DNA of 11,608 bases from Alphaproteobacteria bacterium UBA2784 (GTDB taxonomy: Bacteria > Pseudomonadota > Alphaproteobacteria > Micropepsales > Micropepsaceae): contig DEIC01000057.1 in the NCBI GenBank assembly GCA_002352285.1, forward strand, positions 1 through 11,608, written 5' to 3'. A program made the translations under genes and the position numbers. The notes below the pieces were generated by a model. It saw only the letters and a list, made by a program, of their open reading frames with translations, did not search any database and was not told the origin of the DNA. Position 1 is the first letter of the stretch. Each line of letters begins with the position of its first letter. Below, in pieces: positions 1-6,699 of this stretch.

Positions 1-9
1 CGCAAATCC

Positions 10-34
10 GCCTCCCCCAAAAAACGGGGGAGGC
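10..34. repeat. Perfect 9-bp inverted repeat downstream of argB
   Basis: GCCTCCCCC at 10-18 pairs perfectly with GGGGGAGGC at 26-34 around a 7-nt A-rich loop (19-25). It lies 70 nt beyond the argB stop. Read on the minus strand the stem is followed by GGATTTGCG, so there is no real U-tract, and the plus strand continues TTAAGG. It is therefore not a textbook intrinsic terminator. It could protect the 3' end of the argB operon mRNA, act as a weak terminator, or belong to a dispersed REP-like palindrome family. The structure is seen directly; its role is inference. Confidence 0.6.
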
Positions 35-98
35 TTAAGGAACGTCATCCGAAATGTGTGCATGCGATAATTATAGGTAAGGGGAGGCTGAAGAACGT
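27..98. repeat. Imperfect direct repeat pair, 18-19 nt, after argB
   Basis: GGGGAGGCTTAAGGAACGT at 27-45 recurs as GGGGAGGCTGAAGAACGT at 81-98, with one substitution and one single-base deletion, 54 nt apart. The first copy forms the right arm of the 10-34 hairpin; the second copy lacks a matching left arm. The pair suggests two remnants of one dispersed repeat, one intact as a palindrome and one a half copy, or a local duplication. Nothing here is coding. Confidence 0.5.
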
Positions 99-104
99 AC
101 CCCC

Positions 105-1040
105 TCACCCCCGCCGGATCATCGTGCCTGCGCCGTGAGCGGTGAAGAGTTCGATCAGCATGACATGCGGAATGCGCCCGTCGAGGATGACGACAGCCTC
201 AACGCCCGCCTCCAGCGCATCAATGCAGGTCTGCACCTTGGGGATCATGCCCCCCGAAATCGTGCCGTCCTTCATCAGTTTGCGCGCCTCGTCGACCGTC
301 AGCTGCGGGATCACGAACCCGTCCTTGCCGATCACGCCCGGCACATCGGTCAGCAACAGCATGCGTTCAGCGCCCATCGCGCCAGCAACCGCGCCCGCCA
401 CCGTATCCGCGTTGATGTTGTAGGTTTCACCGTTGCGGCCCACACCCACCGGCGCGATCACCGGAATGATGTCGGATGAAAGGATGGGCTCAAGAACTTC
501 CGGATTGATCTCCTCCGGCTCGCCTACAAAGCCGAGATCAACGTGCTCCATCACGCCGGTGTCGGGATTGCGCTTTTCCGGCATCAGCTTGCGCGCAACG
601 ATCAGATTGCCGTCCTTGCCTGAAAGCCCGATGGCGCGCCCGCCCGCGCTGTTGATGGAAGAGACGACCTGCTTGTTGATCGAACCGGTCAGCACCATCT
701 CGACCACATCAATGGCGGCGCGATCCGTCACGCGCAAACCATCGACAAAGCGCGATTTGATCTGAAGCCGCTCCAGCATGGAGCCGATCTGCGGTCCGCC
801 GCCATGCACCACAACCGGCGCAATGCCGGTCTGCTTCATCAGCACGATGGACTGGGCAAAATGTTCGCTGACGCCGGTTTCACCCATGGCGTGGCCGCCA
901 TACTTCACCACGATGGTGCGGCCGTCATAACGCAGGATATAGGGCAGCGCCTCAACCAGCGTGCGTGCCGTGCCCCGCCATTTGGCGAGCTGGCGCATGG
1001 TGAAAGGCAGATCCTTGGCGGCGATATCGTCGGAAGCCAT
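105..1040 (-). CDS. argB: Acetylglutamate kinase, arginine biosynthesis
   Basis: Phosphorylates N-acetyl-L-glutamate with ATP, the second step of arginine synthesis, in the cytoplasm. The 311-aa product is a full-length amino acid kinase fold: the phosphate-binding segment VVKYGGHAMG with Lys46, the acetylglutamate loop VVHGGGPQIG (77-86), the RVTD motif (103-106), SGKDG (140-144), NINAD (Asn208 and Asp212), LLTDVPGV (229-236) and GGMIPK with Lys268. About 40 residues precede the first core strand and include ARTLVEALPYIL, resembling the extra N-terminal helix of arginine-inhibited hexameric NAGKs, so feedback inhibition by arginine is likely (family knowledge). The ATG at 1040 has no strong ribosome-binding site; an ATG ATG just upstream runs straight into TGA and is unusable. 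It is the last gene of the rpmH operon, 104 nt after engB, the only sizeable gap in that run, and may have its own promoter. Confidence 0.97.
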   Translation of the reverse strand: MASDDIAAKDLPFTMRQLAKWRGTARTLVEALPYILRYDGRTIVVKYGGHAMGETGVSEHFAQSIVLMKQTGIAPVVVHGGGPQIGSMLERLQIKSRFVDGLRVTDRAAIDVVEMVLTGSINKQVVSSINSAGGRAIGLSGKDGNLIVARKLMPEKRNPDTGVMEHVDLGFVGEPEEINPEVLEPILSSDIIPVIAPVGVGRNGETYNINADTVAGAVAGAMGAERMLLLTDVPGVIGKDGFVIPQLTVDEARKLMKDGTISGGMIPKVQTCIDALEAGVEAVVILDGRIPHVMLIELFTAHGAGTMIRRG

Positions 1041-1095
1041 CTCAAACCATCATGGCTGCCGGGCTGGGCTGAAAATCAGGATCGGCGCCGCGCGC

Positions 1096-1125
1096 CTTAT
1101 AGCGCAAAGAGCCCGCCAGAACCAA
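1096..1125 (-). promoter_or_regulatory. Possible internal promoter in front of argB
   Basis: On the minus strand TTGGTT (1120-1125) and TATAAG (1096-1101) are separated by 18 nt. The -10 matches the sigma70 consensus at five of six positions, the -35 at three of six. It sits in the 104-nt engB-argB gap, which contains no other gene, and would start transcription about 50 nt before the argB ATG. This would allow arginine synthesis to be expressed separately from the ribosome and membrane genes upstream. I saw no clear ArgR operator-like palindrome. Confidence 0.35.
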
Positions 1126-1144
1126 ACTGAACAAGGGTCGCCGC

Positions 1145-1807
1145 CTAGTTGCCCGGCAGCAACTGGGCGATCGCGGCCTTGACGCTGGCCAGCCCCTCGC
1201 CGGTCTCGCTGGAGGTGACAAGAATGTCAGGGTGGGCGGCAGGGTGACGCTGGGCCTTGGCCCTGGTTGCCGCAAGGGTCTTCTCCAGCTCGCTGCGCTT
1301 GGGCTTGTCGGCCTTGGTCAGCACGATCTGATAGGAGACGGCCGCCTCATCCAGCGCCTTCATGGCCTCGATGTCGTTATCCATAAGCCCGTGGCGGCCA
1401 TCAACCAGCAGCATGACGCGGCGCAAGGTCGAGCGTCCACGCAGGTAAGAGAAGATGAGCTTGGTCCACTGCGCCACCAGCTTCTTGGGCGCGCGGGCAT
1501 AGCCATAGCCGGGCAGATCGGTCAGCATCATGACGCCGCCGAGATTGAAGAAATTGATTTCCTTCGTGCGGCCCGGCGTGTCGGAGACGCGCGCCAGCGT
1601 CTTGCGGCCGGTCAGCGCGTTCACCAGACTCGACTTGCCGACATTTGAGCGGCCGGCGAAGGCAATCTCGATCATGTCTTCGGGCGGCAGGTTTGATGTC
1701 GCCGTTGCCCCCGCCACAAAATCGCACGGGCCGGAAAAGAGAAGCCGCCCGCGCTCCTCTAACCGGGCGCGTTCGGCTTTCTCGGCTGCGTCGTCCGGCG
1801 TCATCAC
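1145..1807 (-). CDS. engB: Ribosome-biogenesis GTP-binding protein EngB/YihA/YsxC
   Basis: A small essential-type GTPase of the TrmE-Era-EngA-EngB branch that assists large ribosomal subunit assembly in the cytoplasm. All G motifs are visible in the 220-aa product: G1 GRSNVGKS (52-59), G2 Thr81 in GRTKEINFF, G3 DLPGYGYA (97-104), G4 TKAD (164-167) and G5 SSETG (199-203). A short acidic and basic N-terminal extension (about 25 residues) precedes the domain. The start is ambiguous: GTG at 1807 gives a 4-nt GTGA overlap with the yidC stop, while the adjacent ATG at 1804 gives a 1-nt TGATG overlap and a protein one residue shorter. I think the ATG is at least as likely, with AAAGGG directly upstream. 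Either arrangement implies translational coupling to yidC. Stop is TAG. Confidence 0.96.
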   Translation of the reverse strand: MMTPDDAAEKAERARLEERGRLLFSGPCDFVAGATATSNLPPEDMIEIAFAGRSNVGKSSLVNALTGRKTLARVSDTPGRTKEINFFNLGGVMMLTDLPGYGYARAPKKLVAQWTKLIFSYLRGRSTLRRVMLLVDGRHGLMDNDIEAMKALDEAAVSYQIVLTKADKPKRSELEKTLAATRAKAQRHPAAHPDILVTSSETGEGLASVKAAIAQLLPGN

Positions 1808-3624
1808 CCTTTGGCGCCGGGATCAGGTTTGCGCCCGATGCGGCCGGTCACCAGCCGCGCCAGGAAGCTGTTCCTGAGATTGTCGAAGAGGTGGATCTCC
1901 ACATTCATGCGCCGCATGATGAAATATTGCTGCGCAACCGACAGCGTGTTGTTCCATGCCCAGTAGATGACAAGGCCCGCCGGAAAGCTCGCCATCAGGA
2001 ACATGAAGAACCACGGCATCAATCCGAAAATGCGCTGCTGCATCGGATCGGTGGCGGGCGGGTTCATCTTCATCTGCACCCACATGGAGATACCCATGAT
2101 GAGCGGCCAGATGCCGATATGCAGGAAGCTCCACGGTTCATAGGGCAACAGGCCGAACAGGTTGAAGACATTGGTCGGGTCGATGGCCGACAGATCCTGC
2201 ACCCAGCCGAAGAAGGGCTTGTGCCGCATTTCCAGCGACACGTAGAGCACCTTGTAGAGCGAGAAGAAGACAGGGATCTGGATCAGGATCGGCAGACAGC
2301 CCGAAACCGGGTTCACCTTCTCGCGCTTGTAAAGGCCCATCATCTCGGCCTGCAGGCGCTGCGGATCATCCTTGAAACGCTCGCGCAGCTTCAGCATGTC
2401 CGGCTGGATTTTCTTCATCTTGCTCATCGACTCATAGCTCTTGTTCGCCAGCGGGAAGAACAGGAGCTTGATGAGAACGGTCAGAAGCAGGATGGCGACG
2501 CCGAAATTGCCGATCAGCGAATAGATGAAATCGAGAAGCAGGAAGATTGGTTTGGTCAGGAAGAAGAACCAGCCCCAGTCAATCGCAAGGTCAAAGCGCT
2601 TGATGCCAAGGCTTTCTTCATAGCCGTCAACAACCGACACCGACTTGGCGCCCGCAAAAAAATGATGCGTCACCGAAACCGTCTGCCCGGCGGCTGCAAT
2701 GCGCGCCGAATTATAGCGGAAGTCGGTCTGATAGATGTTGCGCCCGTCCCGCGCATCGCGGGTAAAGCGTGCGATGATCGGCTCGTTCTGGTCAGGCGCA
2801 AGGGCGGCCATCCAGTAGTGATCGGTCATGCCCAGCCAGCCGCCCGTCGTGTCGAACGACTGCACCGGTTCATCCTGCATATCGGAATAGGTGAACTGTT
2901 CCAGCGTGCCGTCAAAGACGCCCAGCAGGCCCTCGTGGATCACCCAGATCGAGGCGGCAGGTTCGCCGCCATGGCGCGCAATCAGGCCATAGGGGTAAAG
3001 CGCCACGTCACTGCCGCTGCGGTTCTCAACCGCATCCGTGACCGTGAACATGTAATTGTCATCAAGCGCAATCGTGCGGCGGAAGATGAAGCCCTGGCCG
3101 TTGTCCCATTCCAGCGTCACGGGCTTGCCCGGTGCCAGCACGTCACCCTGCGCAATGCGCCAGATCGTATCCGCGCCGGGAAGAGAAATTGTGCCGCCGG
3201 GGGCAGCCGCCCAGCCGAACTCGGCGAAATAGGCGAAATCGGGATTGGCTGTGCCCTTGGGGCTCAAAAGCGTGATCTCTTCCGATTGCGGATCAACGCG
3301 CTCGCGATAGCGGCGCAGATTGAGGTCATCAAACCGCGCGCCCGTCAGCAGGATCGAGCCATCGACCGCATCGGAATTGATGGCAACGCGCGTGCCCGCG
3401 GCAATCACTTCTGCGCGCGGCAGATTGACGCCCGCCTGCGGGACTGACGGTGCGCTGATCGTGCTGCCCACATCCGTTACGGGTGCGGCTGTGCCATCCG
3501 CTGTCACGGTCGTTTGCTGGGCGGGCGGTGGCGGCGTCATCGGCCCCACCACAAATTCCTGCCACAGGATGACGACCGCCAGCGACAGGGCAATCACAAG
3601 GAACAAATTGCGGTTCTCACTCAT
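1804..3624 (-). CDS. yidC: Membrane protein insertase YidC (Oxa1 family)
   Basis: Inserts and folds inner-membrane proteins, alone or with SecYEG. The 606-aa protein has the Gram-negative layout: N-terminal membrane anchor (about 7-25), a proline- and threonine-rich linker, a large periplasmic P1 domain (roughly 70-345), then the Oxa1/60-kDa insertase core from about 350 with hydrophobic segments near 352-370, 373-392, 442-462, 500-518 and 533-563. The basic residue of the hydrophilic groove, Arg in E. coli (TFIVRG), is Lys386 here in LTVLIKLLFFPL, which to my knowledge is usual for alphaproteobacteria. The loop KMKKIQPDM follows it, and the C-terminus is basic (RRM..., GRIGRK), as expected for ribosome contact. 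The start ATG overlaps the yidD stop by 4 nt (ATGA) and GGAGGG lies about 12 nt upstream. Confidence 0.97.
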   Translation of the reverse strand: MSENRNLFLVIALSLAVVILWQEFVVGPMTPPPPAQQTTVTADGTAAPVTDVGSTISAPSVPQAGVNLPRAEVIAAGTRVAINSDAVDGSILLTGARFDDLNLRRYRERVDPQSEEITLLSPKGTANPDFAYFAEFGWAAAPGGTISLPGADTIWRIAQGDVLAPGKPVTLEWDNGQGFIFRRTIALDDNYMFTVTDAVENRSGSDVALYPYGLIARHGGEPAASIWVIHEGLLGVFDGTLEQFTYSDMQDEPVQSFDTTGGWLGMTDHYWMAALAPDQNEPIIARFTRDARDGRNIYQTDFRYNSARIAAAGQTVSVTHHFFAGAKSVSVVDGYEESLGIKRFDLAIDWGWFFFLTKPIFLLLDFIYSLIGNFGVAILLLTVLIKLLFFPLANKSYESMSKMKKIQPDMLKLRERFKDDPQRLQAEMMGLYKREKVNPVSGCLPILIQIPVFFSLYKVLYVSLEMRHKPFFGWVQDLSAIDPTNVFNLFGLLPYEPWSFLHIGIWPLIMGISMWVQMKMNPPATDPMQQRIFGLMPWFFMFLMASFPAGLVIYWAWNNTLSVAQQYFIMRRMNVEIHLFDNLRNSFLARLVTGRIGRKPDPGAKG

Positions 3625-3980
3625 GGCGTATGGCGTCCCTCCGCCGCGTCGGTGCGGGCGGTCAATTGCAGTTGGCCGTGGCGGCAGGTTTCGGAATGGC
3701 GATGGCGCGGCGGTACGGGATCATGACCCTCGCCACCACCCAGCCACTTGACCGGATGGCACGAAAGGATGCGGCGCGCAGCAAGGAAGCTGCCCTTCAG
3801 CGGCCCATGCACCTCCAGCGCCTCAAGCGCATAGGCCGAGCAGGTGGGGTCATACCGGCAATTCGGCCCCAGCATCGGCGAGATGAAATAGCGATAGAAG
3901 CGGATGGGCAGCGCCAACAAACAGGCACTTGCACGCGACAGCGCGCGCATCACGCCTTTGATGGCTTGCCCGATATTCAT
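3621..3980 (-). CDS. yidD: Membrane protein insertion efficiency factor YidD
   Basis: A small membrane-associated protein thought to help YidC-dependent insertion; the exact mechanism is not settled. The product is 119 aa, longer than many family members because of a polar histidine-rich tail after about residue 90. The conserved core is clear: an amphipathic basic segment RFYRYFISPMLG (27-38), CRYDPTCSAYA with Cys41 and Cys47, a G...L..RRIL stretch (63-72), CHP with Cys74, and GGGEGHDPVP (81-90). It starts with an ATG overlapping the rnpA stop by 4 nt and ends overlapping the yidC start by 4 nt, so all three are likely translated in a coupled way. The order rnpA-yidD-yidC is broadly conserved in bacteria. 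Confidence 0.95.
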   Translation of the reverse strand: MNIGQAIKGVMRALSRASACLLALPIRFYRYFISPMLGPNCRYDPTCSAYALEALEVHGPLKGSFLAARRILSCHPVKWLGGGEGHDPVPPRHRHSETCRHGQLQLTARTDAAEGRHTP

Positions 3981-4432
3981 GGCTTGGCTTGTTCCGGCTT
4001 CCTTGGTCCGCGCTTGGCCTTGATGTGGCTTGCCCGTGCGAGCGCCTGTTTAAGGTCCGCGATCAGGCTTGGAAAGGGCAGGCTTGCTGCTTCGATGCGA
4101 CCGACCAGCACATAATCCGTTCCGGCTTTGGCAGCCTCGGGAAAGGAAAGCCGCGCCGCCTCCTTCAGCCGCCGCCGCACCCGGTTGCGCATGACGGCAT
4201 TGCCGACGCGCTTGGTGACGGTAAAGCCAAGCCGCGCCTGCGCGCCGTCCTCACGCTTGGAGAATTGCAAGGAAAAGCCTCGCCCATGCACGCGCCCGCC
4301 TTCGGCCACGCGCAGAAAATCGGCGCGGTCTTTCAGCCGCTCAATGCACAAAGGCCCGGCGGCATCCTCGCGGGGCGCTTCGCCGGGCTTGTTTGCTTCA
4401 GGCAATGGAGGAATGCCCTGTTTGAAGGGCAA
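3977..4432 (-). CDS. rnpA: Ribonuclease P protein component
   Basis: Protein subunit of RNase P, which removes 5' leaders from pre-tRNAs together with the catalytic RNA. The RNA-binding signature is FTVTKRVGNAVMRNRVRRRLKE (the RNR motif, about 91-112 of the long form), with IERLKDRADFLRV (30-42) forming the usual N-terminus of the fold. No ATG or GTG start lies upstream of the core. The TTG at 4432, 4 nt after the rpmH stop, gives 151 aa with a 28-residue proline-rich extension; TTG at 4405 gives 142 aa; TTG at 4351 gives 124 aa, closest to the usual size and beginning just before the conserved IERLK. SD-like GAGG is near the first and third. I list the longest form; the true start is unresolved. 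The gene overlaps yidD by ATGA. Confidence 0.93.
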   Translation of the reverse strand: MPFKQGIPPLPEANKPGEAPREDAAGPLCIERLKDRADFLRVAEGGRVHGRGFSLQFSKREDGAQARLGFTVTKRVGNAVMRNRVRRRLKEAARLSFPEAAKAGTDYVLVGRIEAASLPFPSLIADLKQALARASHIKAKRGPRKPEQAKP

Positions 4433-4436
4433 GGCC

Positions 4437-4571
4437 TCAGGCCGAAAGGCTCTTGCGGCCAGCGGCGCGGCGGCGCGACAGAACCTTGCGGCCGTTCTTG
4501 GTCGCCATGCGGCTGCGGAAACCGTGACGCCGCTTGCGGACGAGCTTGGACGGCTGATAGGTGCGCTTCAT
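4437..4571 (-). CDS. rpmH: 50S ribosomal protein bL34
   Basis: A 44-aa, strongly basic protein starting MKRTYQPSKLVRKRRHGF and continuing RSRMATKNGRKVLSRRRA, ending in RKSLSA: the standard length and near-invariant sequence of bL34, a structural protein of the large subunit. It is translated from the ATG at 4571 to a TGA at 4437-4439. No strong SD is visible upstream (GGGTTATTCCG). It is the first gene of the housekeeping run, followed after 4 nt by the longest form of rnpA; rpmH-rnpA pairing is almost universal in bacteria. The neighbouring dnaA seen in many bacteria is absent here, as usual in alphaproteobacteria. Confidence 0.98.
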   Translation of the reverse strand: MKRTYQPSKLVRKRRHGFRSRMATKNGRKVLSRRRAAGRKSLSA

Positions 4572-4637
4572 CGGAATAACCCGGACAACTGGAAGAAACG
4601 GGGGTTGGCCAAGGGGGCGCCCGCCGGAAAGCGTGGC

Positions 4638-4666
4638 TTCTAGCCATTCTTGCCCCCCAAAGTCAA
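4638..4666 (-). promoter_or_regulatory. Probable sigma70-type promoter of the rpmH operon
   Basis: On the minus strand TTGACT (4661-4666) and CTAGAA (4638-4643) are separated by 17 nt, close to the alphaproteobacterial housekeeping consensus. Initiation would fall near 4631, leaving an rpmH leader of about 60 nt that includes the palindrome TTGGCCAA. It lies in the 116-nt gap between the P1 peptidase stop and rpmH. No convincing terminator separates the upstream operon, so read-through may add to expression. Confidence 0.5.
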
Positions 4667-4687
4667 CGAAGCGGCCGACTTTTTCTG

Positions 4688-5716
4688 TTAACGGCCCTGA
4701 CCGGCTGAATCCCGATAACCCTTGAGATTGCCTAGGCTTTTGGCCTCAAAGACGCCCCGCGCCACCGCCCGGGCCATGGTATCTGCAGCGATTGCCCCCA
4801 ATCGTGACAGGTAAAGGGCGCGCGGTTCCGGCAATTCCCGCGTCCCCGACGCCAGCGCAAAGACCACATCACCATCGCCCATGGTGTGGATGGGGCGGAT
4901 CGCGCGGGCATAGCCATCCTGCGCCATCATGGCGACGCGCCTGGCCTCGGCTACGCTCAAACGCGCATTGACGGCGACGACGCCAATCGTGGTGTTCTCG
5001 CCCGGGCGCGGCACACGCGCCTTGATGTCATCGGGAAAATCGAGATGGGGAAGGGGGTGCGATGGCGGTGTCTGCCCGCCCAGCTCATGCGCGCGTTCAA
5101 ATGGCCATGCCCAGAATGTGCGCGTGCCGGGAACAAGGACCGAGCCAAAGGGGTTCACCGCCGCCAGCGCCCCGACAATGAATCCGTCATCGGTTTGGGT
5201 GGAGGCGCTGCCCAGTCCGCCCTTCAGCTGGCCGGCCTGCGCGCCATAGCCCGCCCCGGCATTTCCGAGTGCAAAATTTTCCGACGCCGCCTCGCATGCC
5301 GCGCGGCCCAGCGCGTCATAGGGCGGATGCTCGCCCCAGTTTTTGTCGCCGCCATTCATCAGATCAAACAGGATCGCGGCGGGCACAATCGGCGCAACCA
5401 TGTTGGATGCACCAAGCTTGAAACCGCGTCCGCGTGCGCCCAGCCATTTGGCAACGCCACTCGCCGCCTCCAGCCCATAGACCGAGCCACCGGAAAGCAC
5501 GATGGCGTCAACCGCATCAACCAGCGTTTCAGGCGTCAGCGCATCGGTCTCGCGCGTGCCCGGTGCGCCGCCGCGCATGTCAACGCTGGCAACCATGCGC
5601 GAATCGCACAGGATTACGGTCGCGCCCGTCATCGCGCGCGCATCATGTGCATTGCCGACGCGCAGCCCCGGCACATCGGTGATGAGGTTCTTCGGGCCTG
5701 GCTGTGTGGTGGTCAT
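4688..5716 (-). CDS. P1 (S58/DmpA-NylC) family self-processing peptidase
   Basis: A 342-aa member of the DmpA/BapA/NylC fold, N-terminal-nucleophile hydrolases that cut themselves into alpha and beta chains and act as aminopeptidases or amidases; natural substrates are mostly unknown. Visible family segments are GGAPGTRETD (49-58), VLSGGSVYGLEA (73-84), KGGLGSAS (165-172) and ENTTIGVVAVNA (240-251). By comparison with nylon hydrolase NylC the likely cleavage site is Asn241/Thr242, making Thr242 the nucleophile; Asp281 and Asp283 in MGDGDVVF lie 39 and 41 residues later, the same spacing as the NylC acidic pair as I remember it. No signal peptide is visible, so it should be cytoplasmic. The ATG overlaps the glk stop by 4 nt (ATGA), and it appears to be the last gene of its operon. 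Substrate cannot be told from sequence. Confidence 0.9.
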   Translation of the reverse strand: MTTTQPGPKNLITDVPGLRVGNAHDARAMTGATVILCDSRMVASVDMRGGAPGTRETDALTPETLVDAVDAIVLSGGSVYGLEAASGVAKWLGARGRGFKLGASNMVAPIVPAAILFDLMNGGDKNWGEHPPYDALGRAACEAASENFALGNAGAGYGAQAGQLKGGLGSASTQTDDGFIVGALAAVNPFGSVLVPGTRTFWAWPFERAHELGGQTPPSHPLPHLDFPDDIKARVPRPGENTTIGVVAVNARLSVAEARRVAMMAQDGYARAIRPIHTMGDGDVVFALASGTRELPEPRALYLSRLGAIAADTMARAVARGVFEAKSLGNLKGYRDSAGQGR

Positions 5717-6699
5717 GGCGAATGGTCCGCAAGGATGACGCGCGCGCCCGCATAGAGTTCGGCAAGCCCGATCATGGCGGCATCCGGCGCCGTGACAAGA
5801 AAGGATGGCACGCGCGCCAGATAATCTCTCATGCGCCCCTTCGCCTCCATGCGGTGACGGAAAAGCGCGCGGTCAAAGAGATCGCCCCAGCGCGGAAGTA
5901 TGCCGCCCGCAAGATAAATCCCGCCAGTCGCACCCGTATTCAGCACCACATTGCCTGCGGCTGCGCCCAGAAGGCCGGTGAAAACCGCAATCGTCTCAAC
6001 CGCGACCACATCAGTTTTCGCGCGCGCGCGTTGTGCGATTTCGGCAGGCGTGGGCTTGGCAGTGATGGCAACGCCATCAAGGGCTGCAATTGCGCCATAA
6101 AGCACTTCCATGCCCGAGCCGGAAAGCACGCGCTCGCAGCTCACATGCCCGAATTGCTGTTGCAACTGCCAGAAGATGGCAAGCTCCCGCGCATTGCCGG
6201 GCGCAAGATCAACGTGGCCCCCCTCGGCTGCCAGCGGCACAAAGCGCCCGCGCCCGCACGGCACCAGGGCCGAGACGCCAAAGCCCGTGCCGGGGCCGAC
6301 AATCGCGCGCGGTGCATGAGGATCACCCGCGCCGCCTCCAAATGCATCAACATCGCCCGGCGTCAAAGCCGCCAGTGCAGCCGCCTGCGCCGTAAAGTCG
6401 TTTACGATCAGCGGGCGCGCCACGCCGGTTGCGCGCATGATCGCCTCGGCATCAATGCGCCAGCCTGCGTTGGTGAGGTTGATCGCGCCATCAACCACAG
6501 GCCCTGCACCGGCAATCGCTGCACCGGCAAGCGGTGCGGCAATCTGATCGGCGCGCATCGCCTCGCCAATGGCCGAGAAAAGATCAGGCATCATTTGCGT
6601 GGCCAGCACGCTCGCCACATGCGGGCGCTCATTTGGCCGCGCAAAGGCAAAGCGCGCAAACGTGCCGCCAATATCGGCATAAAGTACAAGCCCGCTCAT
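5713..6699 (-). CDS. glk: Glucokinase (Glk family)
   Basis: Phosphorylates glucose to glucose 6-phosphate with ATP in the cytoplasm. The 328-aa length is usual for the proteobacterial Glk family (not ROK). Seen in the protein: phosphate-binding segment ADIGGTFARFAF (8-19), catalytic Asp101 in VNDFTAQAAAL, GPGTGFGVS (135-143), sugar-binding EGGHVDL with Glu159 and His162, and ERVLSGSGMEVLY with Glu189. One departure is Phe14 in GGTFAR, where the family normally has Asn (GGTNAR). All recognised substrate residues remain, so activity is likely. ATGA overlaps occur at both ends, with the histidine kinase upstream and the P1 peptidase downstream. No sugar transporter or Entner-Doudoroff gene is nearby, so the location does not show a sugar catabolic operon. 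Confidence 0.93.
   Translation of the reverse strand: MSGLVLYADIGGTFARFAFARPNERPHVASVLATQMMPDLFSAIGEAMRADQIAAPLAGAAIAGAGPVVDGAINLTNAGWRIDAEAIMRATGVARPLIVNDFTAQAAALAALTPGDVDAFGGGAGDPHAPRAIVGPGTGFGVSALVPCGRGRFVPLAAEGGHVDLAPGNARELAIFWQLQQQFGHVSCERVLSGSGMEVLYGAIAALDGVAITAKPTPAEIAQRARAKTDVVAVETIAVFTGLLGAAAGNVVLNTGATGGIYLAGGILPRWGDLFDRALFRHRMEAKGRMRDYLARVPSFLVTAPDAAMIGLAELYAGARVILADHSP

Noticed and set aside
1645..3447. 600-codon plus-strand open frame opposite yidC
   Set aside because: It lies entirely antisense to well-conserved yidC and the engB start, has an Arg/His/Gln/Ala-rich composition with no recognisable motif, and is explained by the GC-skewed codon positions of the real gene.
4572..4687. 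Replication origin next to rpmH
   Set aside because: No dnaA gene and no cluster of DnaA-box-like sites; the gap is only 116 nt and looks like a promoter and leader.
4673..4696. GGCCG/CGGCC stem after the P1 peptidase as a terminator
   Set aside because: Only 5 bp, and the T-rich stretch is inside the loop and not after the stem.
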